This document shows, piece after piece, positions 34,413-51,770 of a stretch of 64,000 nucleotides of DNA (position 1 is its first letter; each line of letters begins with the position of its first letter). Made by a program: the position numbers and the translations under genes. Source of the stretch: Acanthopleura granulata (taxonomy: Eukaryota; Mollusca; Polyplacophora; Chitonida; Chitonidae); the NCBI GenBank assembly GCA_016165875.1, contig JABBOT010000080.1, forward strand, positions 18,696,572 through 18,760,571, read 5' to 3'. The notes under the pieces were generated by a model, which worked only from the letters and a program-made list of their open reading frames with translations, made no database searches and had not been told where the DNA came from.

Positions 34413-36446
34413 ACCGTTAGTGCAGGAGATGAAGAACAATAAGTCAAATCCGTCATCCTGTTTATGGAGGTCTAACCCCCAATCAGTCTAGCTCGTTAGC
34501 ATATTAGTAGTAGGGGCGTGTGCTTCAAACCCCAACACATCTGTAACAAATACACTTTTATTATTCTACTTTCTTCAGCAATCTTAGACTGTCATCGAGA
34601 AATCCATTTCTCTGTGGTATACCTTGAAAGCAAGGGTAACATTATACAATTTAGCGAGGTGCTTCAGTGGGATACCTTTTCCCGCGAAATGGTGATTCAG
34701 TCCCAAGATGACTTGACAACTTTTCCGCTGCACTGTGCGAGTAATACATTATCACTTTGCCCACAGAACGTCCTTGTAAATGCGGGAGTGAACAACAGAC
34801 TACACAGCTTTGACTCGGATTACCTTTGGCGGAAAAGGTTCCCCATTAATTGTCAGAATGGCTAGGTTTTGAGCTAGCCGCTGTGATGTGGCAGGGCAAG
34901 TCAGTACTGGCAAAGTGCATGAAAAAGATGCTGCGAAGGAACAGTACCGCCCGCACTCCAATGACACGAACTGTGCGTACATGCAGTAAGAGACGTATTG
35001 CACACAATATAGTTTGGTAGAGCGCGACGGAACTTGCTGGTGTATCGAGTCACGGCATGTCTCTACAGGTGCAATGCGTATGGTATCCTTGCAGTGAAAT
35101 ATTGTGTGCACTAAACTCTTATTAGACAAGTTAGAAAAAACTACGGCTCGTAAAAATAGCCGTTTATATGTTTGCCTGCAGGTTACACGGGAAACAAACA
35201 TTTATATACAATGGAAAAATACCAGGTTGTAAACTGAAAGAAGGTCAGGAGAAATTGCGCGTAAACAACATACTCGTGGCCCACGATCTATATCTATTTA
35301 TTACGCATTTTACCAGACCACGTACTCTTTGAAATTGACCTCACGAATTTACAGGTATTATTACGTCTATATATATATCTTCTTGTCTTCTGTCTTTCTA
35401 GGGCTCTTTGGGCCACGCGTGTATAGACCACCTCAATCCGGAATGACGCGTTCATTCTGCAGAGCGGTATTTACCAGTCCGTGATACAAAGAAAACGAAA
35501 CCATATGCATGCATACAGTACAACATGAGACCCAGATCATTCCATATATGGCAAATGACATGAAACGTCGCCTTGCACATGTTGCATGATTCTAAATCGA
35601 ATTCTGCTGATATGTTTTAGGTTATATTTAGATTTCCTTGGAAGGTAAGGTGATATCATTCTGGGAAAGACGTAAGTTTGAGCATCAAAAATAATATTAG
35701 ATGACATTTATTTGCATCTTAAAATGCGATAAATTTTTGGACGAAAGTTACCTGACGAACAGATTCTCCGTGCACATACGAGGTTGTCATATGTTCCCAT
35801 GTGGAGACTTTGAGGATCTGTACTCTTTTTCATTCTGCATATTTTATACATCAGCATATATTGTCCACCGTTCTGAAAGGGAGGCATATAATTGTAAGTA
35901 CGTGAGGATTATGGATGCCGTAAATGTATCTCTGCATGGACAAGTTGACCAGCCCCTGGTGTTACCTTACCGTTTGAGAATCATGCATAAAAGCAGCGGG
36001 CCTTTTTCATCGACGGATCCCCACTCTGGGGCCTCCTCGACTACGTGAATGGGATGGACGTGATGTACGTGTCCTATAATTGGTTCACATGGTGGAGCGG
36101 ATCGACCTTGGTGGGAATCTGGGCCAGTGCGTAGTAGCGGCTTCACATAACAAGCAGCTGTAAAATGTCTATGCCCAGATGTTAATTACATGACCACTGC
36201 ACATAACAGGTCTGCCATTAGCACTAAGGAAGTCATTTTACGTTCCGGCAGTAAACATTCGTTCGGATTGGACTGTTGCATAGAGACCAGTTCTGGATGC
36301 TGAATTGTGTGTGTGTCATCTATTCTAGTTGGCGTCCTGTTTTGGTACATGTGATAGATCAACCGGCGGGTTGTCACAAGAAATACAGGAAATACTTTAT
36401 TGGCCAGGTGAAAAATTGTAAGTACGTTTTTTGATAAGAGCTTGTA
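34413..36446. other. Non-coding stretch
   Basis: No convincing gene. A tRNA-like scrap (TAGCTCGTTAGCATATTAG, GTGCTTCAAACCCC) lies near 34488-34540. GCACACAATAT (35000) and ATATTGTGTGC (35100) form an isolated 11-bp inverted pair. Open stretches at 34518-34865, 34800-35201 and 35701-36048 show no recognised domain. Confidence 0.5.
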
Positions 36447-36690
36447 TAGATATAAAAGACTGCAGAACAGAGATTAAAACCAGAGCAGGGACAACGGTTT
36501 GATAGTTGAAAAATGGTCACACGTTACCGTTGAAATCTACACCAGTTAGGGTTTTATTCTAACTGTTCATGTAACTGTTTAAGCACCATGGCTTAAACAG
36601 AAATGGCTTTAAAAATTACAGTGGTGTTAAATGTAATTTATTAGACGTCACTGACCTGGAATAACTCAAAGTGCTGTGTTGTCATCACAT
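36447..36690 (-). repeat. Rep-1 dispersed repeat, copy 4 (inverted)
   Basis: Reverse orientation: TATAAAAGACTGCAGAACAG, AGATTAAAACCAGAGCAGGG, TTAGGGTTTTATTCTAACTG, AGCACCATGGCTTAAACAG, then AACTCAAAGTGCTGTGTTGT at the far end. Confidence 0.85.
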
Positions 36691-37329
36691 TTTACATATA
36701 TATATACATCAACATGAAAACAAGGGGCCTGGGCTCGATCGGGGATGCTTAGTCCGTCAGCAGAATGCACATTTTCATCAAATACATCCCTGCATTTTAT
36801 GTCATCGTCGATCAAGTCATCTACAAATTTATGTTGTTTTTTACAGGAGAAAGATTAGGTAGGAAACTTGCTCTTTGCAGGAAAGAATGTTTCTTGAAAT
36901 ATCAACGATAAAATCGATTGCATAGATGTAGATCCAATGAAACACAGAATTGTACGGTCATTTGGCATTATTAAGTTTCTGTGAGGAATCATAATCAATG
37001 GCGGGATATTTTAAAGACCTTGGCTACTGTACCCAGTGTATATGTTGTGGTATAGTACATGCAGTTTTGATTTGTCACAGAGATCGATCTCAACATGTAA
37101 AACTGATCGAATAGGAATGAAAGGAATTTCTCACTGTTGAACCTCAATCGATTGTTCACAGAACAACCGTGTAAAGCCAGCTGCCTTACAAACTAGAACC
37201 GTTCTCTGCAAAGTAACATTCTTGCCTTGAATGTGTTTTTTTTCCACCTCATCTTTGTCTCCTCTTATACCCACCTTTCTTTCCTTAACATTCAGCCTAC
37301 CAACACATTATAAACAGAAATCGTATATT
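36691..37329. other. Non-coding stretch
   Basis: No gene. GGCCTGGGCTCGATCGGGG near 36726 might be another tRNA-like scrap. Confidence 0.45.
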
Positions 37330-37600
37330 AATTTGTGGCTTAGCGCTCAACATTGAGAGGTTATAGAATAAGGAAACAGGACTGGTCGGCCTGGTGTCAA
37401 TATATAATGTGACTGGGTGGCGTGTCATGTCTGTATGGTGTCTTCGGCATGATGTTCCAGTGGGTGTAGCACTCTGGCGGCATGGACTCGCACTGCCTCA
37501 AGAAGACACACTATATACACACACCAGAGGCACTCCTCGTCGTCAGATGACTGAAACATTAAGTACGACGTGAAACCCCAAGCGCTCACCCACCCACTAT
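37330..37600 (+). mobile_element. SINE family B body and 3' tail
   Basis: GGCTTAGCGCTCAACATTGA, AAACAGGACTGGTCGGCCTG, GTGTCAATATATAATGTGAC, TGGTGTCTTCGGCATGATG, GAGGCACTCCTCGTCGTCAG and the end AAGTACGACGTGAAACCCCA then CACCCACCCAC. It shows the 3' part absent from the 4.4-kb copy. The tRNA-like head is missing. Confidence 0.8.
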
Positions 37601-37832
37601 ATTAATTAGGGTCAGTTTGGACCCCAACATAAATTTACCTACCAGTGAAAGAAAAATTAAGGCAAAACACTTTTTCAGTTATGTATAGTTGTATTAAGTA
37701 AATACAAAGGTATATGTAAATGCTCAACTGTTTAACAACTCCCTTCAACTCTTTAACTGTAATATAAAAACCAAGAGCACAGAGAGTATAACTATTGCAT
37801 GGTGGTCACAGAAACTGTGCAAAAAACTGAAG

Positions 37833-37836
<4 letters not shown>

Positions 37837-37889
<53 letters not shown>
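37837..37889. repeat. (AT)n microsatellite
   Basis: Uninterrupted AT dinucleotides, about 26 repeats. Confidence 0.98.
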
Positions 37890-37892
<3 letters not shown>

Positions 37893-39795
37893 CTACCTGT
37901 TATTTATCTTACCCGTCGTTAATTACAAAAAAAAATGAATAAGTTTCAGAAATTTTCTACTTCTTTCGCGATACTTAAATGATGACACTAGCGCTATGTA
38001 CTGCTTGAGATCTGTTATCTTATTAGGGATCCACGACATCCTTGCAGGACACCTATTGGAAGGCGATGTTTGTACACTTTGAGTTCCAATATTTCCATAA
38101 CTGTCAAAGATAAACCAAACTGCAATCCAGATACTGCTATGTTTAGGCGCTTTGACTGGTCACGTGGTTTGGTGGCCATTTTGAATTTTACTGATAACCT
38201 GAACAAATCTTCTTGTAAAAAACAGCCAAACCGATCAAGCTGAATATTATATGCTAGTTACAACAAATGAAGGTCCACTCATGGTGTACAAACTTTTGAA
38301 TTCCGGATACAGATAAGGACTCTGAGGCTATTTTCAGTTGGTCATATGACCAATTCTTCAGTTTTATTCCGTCTTCTTTCTACGTTTAGCATAAAAAGGA
38401 TGAAAAAGGTATCTTATTTGAAGTAACCATGTGTGCCAAATCCAAACATGGTAATAAGTTTAAGGGAAATGCTGTTTCTGGAAAACTTAATGTAAAAGGC
38501 CGTTTTACATGTAATTTGCCGTGCCAAGTTCAATTGGGCATAGCCCGTGTCTGTAAAATGTATCGTTTTTAATTTATTTTCGGATACCCGCCATGTTGAA
38601 GTAATTACATTCAGTCCGGGTAGAATGAAAAGTATTAAAGCTGGAATTTTGTGACCTGCACTAGATTGTAGCCCGCGATCTGCCCTTTGTCTCTGAACAG
38701 ATTTGCGTTCCGACCAATAGGCTTTTCTGCAGATGTTTGTCCAATGTTATCTTTCATTTGTAGAGTGAAAGTTATATCTTGGAGAAATAATGACATATTT
38801 ACACACCTTTTGAAAAATCGCTTTACCGATCTGGCTGAGATTTTATATACTGTTAGTAGATATGAAAACATATTCAGAGTGTTAAACGTTTTGAGTTCTG
38901 TATGCTAACTAGGATCTGACAGACCAATGAAAAACATGCCAAACAAGACCAAGTTTAAAAACTATCTAAACTGACCAAAGAAAGCCATTTTCTAGACCTT
39001 CTCGGCATCTGGGCAATGAATTTGCAAGTAATATTTTGTTTTGACGTGTGTTTCGTGCGCTATGACGATGAAACCTTTCAGAAACGGTTACAATTTCTTT
39101 TGTGTTTAGCACGATAAGATAGCACTAAATCAGTCACTGCGGCTTACAATTTATTCGGCTAACAATTTATTCCTTCAGTCTTTTGTCATCGGTTATGAGG
39201 AAAAGATCAATTGTATATGATACTTAGCTTTCTCGTGTTCAAATCCACAGTATTCCTTTTCAATTTTATCACTTTGTTGCCCCTGTTTATCACCATGACG
39301 ACAACATCGGGCTATCAGAAGTAGTACAAAAGGTAATAGCGTGAACCCTGGCAACGCTGTTGGATAACAGCTTTAATCTGTGTTTCTTATACAAGATAAT
39401 TCAGCAAAAACTTTACAAGAAGAGCACAATATCTGCATCAAGTGTTACGGATTGACATATCATCGTTTGGGGTTCGGTCGGAACCCAGTTAGAAAATGAC
39501 TGCTGCGTTTCCATGTCTGCACTCTGTAATTGACAATTGCCTGGCATATGACATATTGGCTTTTTGGTCCTTTCGTATCCCACTTGGTAGATTGAAGGTT
39601 AAATCTCTTTCTTTCGCCCAAGAGATACTCATCTTTCTCATTTTAAACCTGTGTCTATCAGCAAATGTTTACCTCCTGTTTACACCATCTAACCTGATAC
39701 AAGTCTCTAAATTTGTTTCTTTCTGCTTATATCGGTATAGCCTGATCTTATACCCATCCTCTTTAAATTAGATCGATTTCTCTCACCTGAATTTA
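37890..39795. other. Non-coding stretch
   Basis: AT-rich unique sequence. No gene is recognised; open stretches at 38635-38908 (both strands) and 39496-39771 lack protein features. Confidence 0.5.
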
Positions 39796-40288
39796 CTTCG
39801 TCTTCCCTGATACATAGCATCCTTTACTTCGTCTCGCCCCATACCTAGCATCCTTTACTTTGTCCCACCTACTACATAGCATTCTTTACTTAGTCTTCTC
39901 TGATACACAGCATCCTTTACTTCATCCCACCCGGTATATAGAATCCTTTACTTTGTCCTACCTGACAGGTAGCACCCTTTATTTCGTCTCACCCAGTACA
40001 TAGCATCCTGTACGTCGCCTTCTCCGATACACAGCATACTTTACTTCGTCCTACCTGACAGGTAGCACCCTTTATTTCGTCTCACCCAGTACATAGCATC
40101 CTTTACTTCGCCTTCTCTGGCACACAGCATCCTTTACTTCGCCTTCTCTGGCACACAGCATCCTTTACTTCGCCTTCTCTGGCACACAGCATCCTTTACT
40201 TCGCCTTCTCTGGCACACAGCATCCTTTACTTCGCCTTCTCTGGCACACAGCATCCTTTACTTCGCCTTCTCTGGCACACAGCATCCT
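39796..40288. repeat. 31-bp minisatellite, 16 units, with higher-order structure
   Basis: Strict 31-bp period from 39796. The left ten units are diverged (CTTCGTCTTCCCTGATACAT type). The last six, from 40106, are almost identical (CTTCGCCTTCTCTGGCACAC then AGCATCCTTTA). Two consecutive units containing TACCTGACAGGTAGCACCC and CTCACCCAGTACATAGCATC recur three units (93 bp) apart. Confidence 0.96.
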
Positions 40289-40454
40289 AGTCCCCGGTTA
40301 AGCGGAATTTGACATTTTCACATCTGTATTCTCTTCTATTTTGACGCCATTTTTTTCTCTCTTAATACTTACATTTGCCTGACTTTTACCAGTACATTTA
40401 TTTTGTTCTTACGTTCATCTGCGGAACTCTTTACTCTTCAGGACTATCTCTCCT

Positions 40455-40640
40455 GATGTTTAACATATCTCACTTCATACCTAATATATCTCACATACTA
40501 CCTCGCATATCTCACCTGCTGCCTTTCATATCTCACCGGGTACCCAAAATATCTCACATGATATGTAACATATCTAACATCATGCCTATAAACTGTCTCC
40601 CGAGGTACCTAACGTTTCTCGCATGATATTTAACACATTT
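40455..40640. repeat. 21-bp degenerate tandem repeat
   Basis: About nine units of the form ATATCTCACNNNNTACCTAA. Because 21 is a multiple of three, the plus strand gives a seven-residue periodic peptide (NISHILP, RISHLLP, KISHMIC) in the open stretch 40375-40626. This is judged an artefact. Confidence 0.85.
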
Positions 40641-40771
40641 CACTTGATATATCTCGCCTGATATACAGTATGCCTAATGTATGTCACTAGACGTCTACTT
40701 CATCTCTCCTAGCTCCAACCTGCCCAACTGACGCCTCTGCGTCGTTTTCACGTTATTGAGTACGTGTGTTA

Positions 40772-41037
40772 AAAGTGGTGACAACACAGCCGTTTGAGTA
40801 ACTCTAGTCCATGCAGTCTATTGTATATTGCATTTAAGATCAATGCAGTTTTTTGTACCTAATTCTGTTTAACCCGTGGTGCTAGGGGATGTAAGTTGTC
40901 ACTTCTTAAAAACTTACATGAACAGTTGGAATAAAACCCTAAGTGAGTTAAACTGACAACAGAGCAGGTTTCAACGGTAACAGGTGACCATTTGTCAATT
41001 ATCACACTGTCGTCGCTGCTCTGAATTTACTCTATAA
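40772..41037 (+). repeat. Rep-1 dispersed repeat, copy 5
   Basis: GTGACAACACAGCCGTTTGA, GTAACTCTAGTCCATGCAG, AATTCTGTTTAACCCGTGGT, GGAATAAAACCCTAAGTGAG, TTATCACACTGTCGTCGCTG and a CTCTATAAAC end. Confidence 0.85.
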
Positions 41038-41400
41038 ACTTGCATTTGGCTTATGTCAACGACATCAAACCCATTCTTCCAGTTACCACACTATACCTTT
41101 TTCACTTTAAACATAATTCGAGTCAAATGTTTTGTATGCATTTGTATTTTCTTATTGTTTATGAAAGAGTAAAATCATGGATTTCCCTTCACTCATTTAT
41201 TAAAGTACTCTTTCAGGTAGTTATATTGTACATAAATGATAAATACAATGTTTGAAAAAAAACTTTGAAGACCCTAACTATTCCTCTCGTCTCTTGATTT
41301 ATATCCCCCCCCCTTACAGTCCATGATGTTCACTCTTCACTGGGTAACACCCTATTTTTATATGTCTTATATATATGGATAAACATCTGAGGGGACAGTT
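41038..41400. other. Non-coding stretch
   Basis: AT-rich with a short C run (ATCCCCCCCCCTT). No gene. Confidence 0.5.
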
Positions 41401-41660
41401 TAGGATGCGCAGAAGGAATAGGCTTGTACGAACAAAGCGAATCACAAGATCCGGATACGTGCGACCAACTGTCTAATTAATGGCGCGTCGCGTCTTAATG
41501 AGGTGTCATTCAGCTGGTTAAAACTGGATTGGTTGTGCTCACGATTTTCTAGACTTACCTACTGAAGTCATCCAGCGTGACTGCCGCAGCCAAGCACTGA
41601 TTGGCTGATCATAGTGAAGCATCAAGGCCAAGCAGAAGTGTCATCTGTTCATGGAGAGTT
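41401..41660. promoter_or_regulatory. Promoter-like stretch upstream of the zinc finger gene
   Basis: Unique sequence with TAATTAATGGCGCGTCGCGT, TCATTCAGCTGGTTAAAACT and two inverted CCAAT boxes (GGATTGGTTG, TGATTGGCTGATCA). It lies 1.3 kb before the first candidate coding exon and on its strand. Role as promoter or enhancer is inference. Confidence 0.25.
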
Positions 41661-41916
41661 AGTGTATTGTTCGCGCGCGAGAAGCGATATACGTTTTGAA
41701 TGTATATGTATATTACCCGGATGGAAAGTACCTATGCCAGCGACTGTTCCCGAGGGCCTGCCTATCAAAACTCGCTCACAGCATCCTTGTAATACAGCAG
41801 CCTGTGTAAGTGACAGATACGTTTGTCGAGTGTTTTGTCTGCTAAATGGCCGAATAAGCAGAATGATTGGCAAATATGTGTTTATGTCGGTTTGCATTGT
41901 CTCCATGTGTCTGCTT

Positions 41917-42185
41917 AATGCGACAACAGGGCAGAATTTAGAGTAATTCTAGACGAATGACTTACTTAAGAACTTGATATTAACACGGCTGCGTATTGTT
42001 CATCATAATTCTGCTTATATCATAGTGCCAGGGTTGTCTAGGTTGCAACTGTTTAATTATTTACATGAACAGTTAGAATAAAGCTCCCCGTGAGGAAAAC
42101 TGACAAGAGGGTTACGTATTCCCGGGTTACGTATTAACATTTGCGAACTTGTTGGTTTTGTTCGATGTGCTGTAGCCTCGCATTG
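41917..42185 (+). repeat. Rep-1 dispersed repeat, copy 6 (3' part diverged)
   Basis: TGCGACAACAGGGCAGAATT, AGAGTAATTCTAGACGAATG, ATAATTCTGCTTATATCATA, TACATGAACAGTTAGAATAA, AACTGACAAGAGG, then GTTACGTATTCCCGGGTTAC (duplicated word) and GATGTGCTGTAG. Confidence 0.75.
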
Positions 42186-42971
42186 CTCAATCGTTCTCAT
42201 CTGTGATAGTTCAATGACTAACCGACAGAAAGGTCGCCTGGTTGACTGAGTTATTGATTGGTGGTACGCTTATAGGCTTTGTTGCAAATGCTGTAAATTT
42301 AGTTTATTCATTTCCATGGATTCTCTTCTTGTCGATTAAATCCTCAAGTTTGTTCTATATATTTTGTTCTCCTACACGTGACTTAAAATTTACCTATATT
42401 TTTACTCATTTCTTTTAAGAGATAACACCTACAAAGATCCAATAACAGATTAAATTAACAATTGCTACGATTTGAAGGAAAATAAAAATCACCTACTGAG
42501 TTTTATAGTAATGGGCCCATCGGTGTTCATTGAGAAGGCCTTCGACTTCTTACACCTCTAGGCGACAGCATATTATATATGTGTATTGACCCCTTTGATT
42601 TGCTCACTCAAAGCTCCTACGCAGTCTTTGCTGTACGAGGGTTTCGAACTCCTTAACTTTCCTTACACCTTATATAGGGAAGAACAACCTGATCATGAAT
42701 GCGGGGAAACAGTGTACCCGGGGTTTACGAGAGAGGTATTAGTAACATTTCATTCATTTTGCTCTGATACAATCTCTCAAATTAAGCGCATTTCCCGAAT
42801 GTGAAATCTTTTCGTAAGCGTGCACCATGGTGTAAAATCGTTAGGCGCTTTAGCCAAACCTGTGTGTTTGGAAGTATTCATATACTATTCTATACTGTTT
42901 GTATTCTTAATGATAATATGGCATACAGACTGTTATCGAGGATGTTTGTGTAATTCTGTTTTGATCTGCAG
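42186..42971. other. Non-coding stretch before the first candidate exon
   Basis: No recognisable element. Either intron or 5' flank of the zinc finger gene. Confidence 0.4.
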
Positions 42972-43040
42972 CGACGGCCGGCGGAGCCCCTCGGTGAGAT
43001 GGCGTGGTGTTCTCTGTACATCCGAACCGGCCCAGGAAAG
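42972..43040 (+). CDS. Candidate upstream coding exon of the BCL11-like gene
   Basis: A GC-rich 69-bp block sits between a good acceptor (TTCTGTTTTGATCTGCAG ending at 42971) and a GT donor (AAG|GTGCGG at 43041). In one frame it is open for 23 codons starting RRPAEPLG and ending TGPGK. It is phase 0 at both ends, so it joins in frame to the next exon at 43234. BCL11-, SALL- and FOG-type proteins start with an SRRKQxxP motif that recruits the NuRD complex. If the preceding exon ended in ...SRRKQ, the RRP here would place the Pro correctly. That preceding exon was not found. The splice sites are seen; the exon and motif are inference. Confidence 0.42.
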
Positions 43041-43233
43041 GTGCGGCTGAGTGCCTGCCTGCCTGGTCGTTCACCTCTATCGCCAGCCTGGCACAGATCA
43101 GAGCTTTGCATGAGGGCGCTTGAGCGCAGACTGGTTGTGTCGCAGTAAGACATACTGTATGTATGACATGTGAGGACGCACTTATCAACAGGTAAAACAG
43201 AAACTATCTGTATACGTTTGTTGCTCGTTCCAG

Positions 43234-49413
<6,180 letters not shown>

Positions 49414-51644
49414 CTTTATGTTTCTGTTTTAGCACTCAAAATCACCAAAGTGTAGTTGATACCTTAGGCATTTCTGGCAAACGAAGCTAGTATTGTATAT
49501 ATATATATAATGGAGGGGGGGGGGGCGGAGGGTTGGCCTCCGCCAACCGTATTTTGATACATACATGCATATTCGTCTTGGATCTTCACGATGGACTTGT
49601 CTCAATGCCTTACCAGTCTTTTCAAACTTCTGTGCCATCGTCAGTATGTGATAATGATTTTTTGCAATACATGTAAATGTAATTCATGTCATTGCCATTT
49701 GTTGGCTTTAAATTCAGGTCTTTTTCACACTTCTTTCTACCGTTCTGACTGTTGGCTCATGCTATAGTATGTTTTTCATGTTGGGATATATAGATGTCAC
49801 ATGGGAAAGGATGCATCAAGTATTCGTGTAGACAGCTCACATAGACAGTGTCTCAACAAATACAGAAGTGTGGGTCCTGGTTTAGGATACATTTTCACCA
49901 GTGTGATCATTGTTCTGCGATGTTTCACTGTAAATGTATGTTGCCTGCATCTCGCCTTCGGTCTCAACAAAGAAGGAGGGGGTCCTGTTTTCCACGAACC
50001 TCACTGTGCAGAGTCTCTCCGTAAATTTACGCCTCCTGTTTCAAATAAACGAATGATTATGGCTTAACCCCACATCGGCTACGTATTGAACCATATAGTG
50101 GCGAGTCCTGCTTCGAAACTTTAGCCATGAAACCACGACGGCTTTATACGCAGGAAAGTTGTTGTTTAGAAATTTTATATAAAGAAAGTAGCCTCAGTTT
50201 AAAGAAATTGAATGGACAGGGGTTGCACGTGCAGTTTGTATTTGGATGCCTTGGAAGTGTAGAAACGTAGGTATATATATATACGCATCTACAGATGCTT
50301 ACACTCTGACATTAGCCCAGACGACTTCTTCCAAGACTGCTAATAAAGGACTGGCTTCTGAATCATGTACCTGAATCATCTTCGTTGTACGGGTGTTTGT
50401 GGTATCATACATACAGTAAGTTTGTGCGACCGTTATCAGTGTCTTTTGTTCTCACATGTGGGCTTTTGTTTCATTCGTGCAGCTGTTTCTGTATACTGAT
50501 GTTTGTGTACTGTGATTGACTTCTTGCTGATGATGTGATAACTTTCAGTCTTATTGCAAGCATTCCGAGAGACTAGTCGGTGTTCAGTAAAGGTCTCTCT
50601 AATCTACAGCTATTTACACGTAAGACAGAGGGCACAGGATTCCGCTTCATTCCATAGATTTGCCCCCCCAAAATGTTTATTTACATTCTTCACATCAGGG
50701 ATGAGGGGATTGTATTTTAGTCGATCTAACGGACTGATACATTCCTCGTAACGAATTTATCAGGAACTGATTAATTCGCTCGATCTACGAAAGTACAATC
50801 CGCCATGCTTCAGGCAACGGATTTAACGCGATATGTTTTAGTATGGCTGAATCCTCCAATCCTCGGTCTATTCGTGCAACATAACTCTAGGTTGGTACAA
50901 ATATAAGCTCCCAAAGAATTTGCCATTCTTGACGTGAAAGACGGACTATCAGGTAACGATATATAAAAAAATGTATAATCGCATGCACAAATGTATAATT
51001 ATATTAAAATTCAGTCGTAAATTAACATTATCACATTAACAAAGTGAAGACTCCGCCATATGAGCATTGTATAACACATTTCTTTCGGGTGAGTTAAATA
51101 TGAAATTGTAAATCTCAGAAAATGCCTGGGTGATGTGGAATTCCAGAATATGCGACCTCGAACCTGTTACTCTTCTTTCAATTTTTATTCGTTTTTACTG
51201 TTCTCTCTCAGTACTAGGATTTTATTCTTCTGTCTCAGTACTAGGATTTTATTGTACAAATAGGTGCTTAGTTATATAAGGGCATACATAAACCTTTATT
51301 AATTTATTACTGTGAATATAAATACCACTGATGGAAATAACTTGAGATTACTCAAATTTTACTTGCCGTACAGAGAGCTCAAACAAAGTTTAAAAACTGA
51401 CAAATGCGAGGGTTATATATTAAAATGAGTGATACTTTGTAATCATGTTTTTGTTAGCCACTTAAATCTGCACCGTTAAGAAAAGTGCATCCACAGAGTT
51501 CACGAAGACAATTACGCAGATCCCCAATATTATAATAATTATTACTGCTGAAAAATATCCCACATGCACATGACAAGTACAGGTAAATTGTAGTCAGCTT
51601 TGCATAGTATTTACAAACTGACTAACCAGGTGTTCTGTGGTTGT
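49414..51644. other. 3' flank of the zinc finger gene, non-coding
   Basis: Probably begins with the 3' UTR; AATAAA occurs at 50044-50049 and 50342-50347. A (TA)n/G-run tract lies at about 49497-49526. CAGTACTAGGATTTTATT is duplicated at 51211 and 51238. No other gene is seen. Confidence 0.5.
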
Positions 51645-51770
51645 GAAAACCCGAGACAAACAGACAGAAGGCTGGATTTCACCAATCACATGTTACCACT
51701 TGCCAACTTCCACTGTCGAGTCTACTCTTGGTTTCACCCTAGATGCATGCTATCGTCTTTTGTGTTAACA
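51645..51770 (+). repeat. Rep-1 dispersed repeat, copy 9 (3' part only)
   Basis: AAGGCTGGATTTCACCAATC, ACATGTTACCACTTGCCAAC, TTCCACTGTCGAGTCTACTC and CTAGATGCATGCTATCGTCT parallel the last third of copy 2. Confidence 0.6.

Noticed and set aside
34800..35201. 133-codon open stretch on the minus strand, Cys-rich
   Set aside because: Cysteines have no regular spacing and there is no signal peptide or splice support.
35701..36048. 115-codon open stretch on the plus strand
   Set aside because: No recognisable domain; Cys and aromatic residues are scattered without pattern.
40375..40626. Heptad-like peptide (NISHILP type) suggesting a membrane or coiled protein
   Set aside because: Explained by the 21-bp tandem repeat; no start context or splice partner.
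41401..42971. A first exon encoding SRRKQ for the BCL11-like gene
   Set aside because: I looked for a codon string ending KQ followed by a GT donor on the plus strand upstream and found none I could support.
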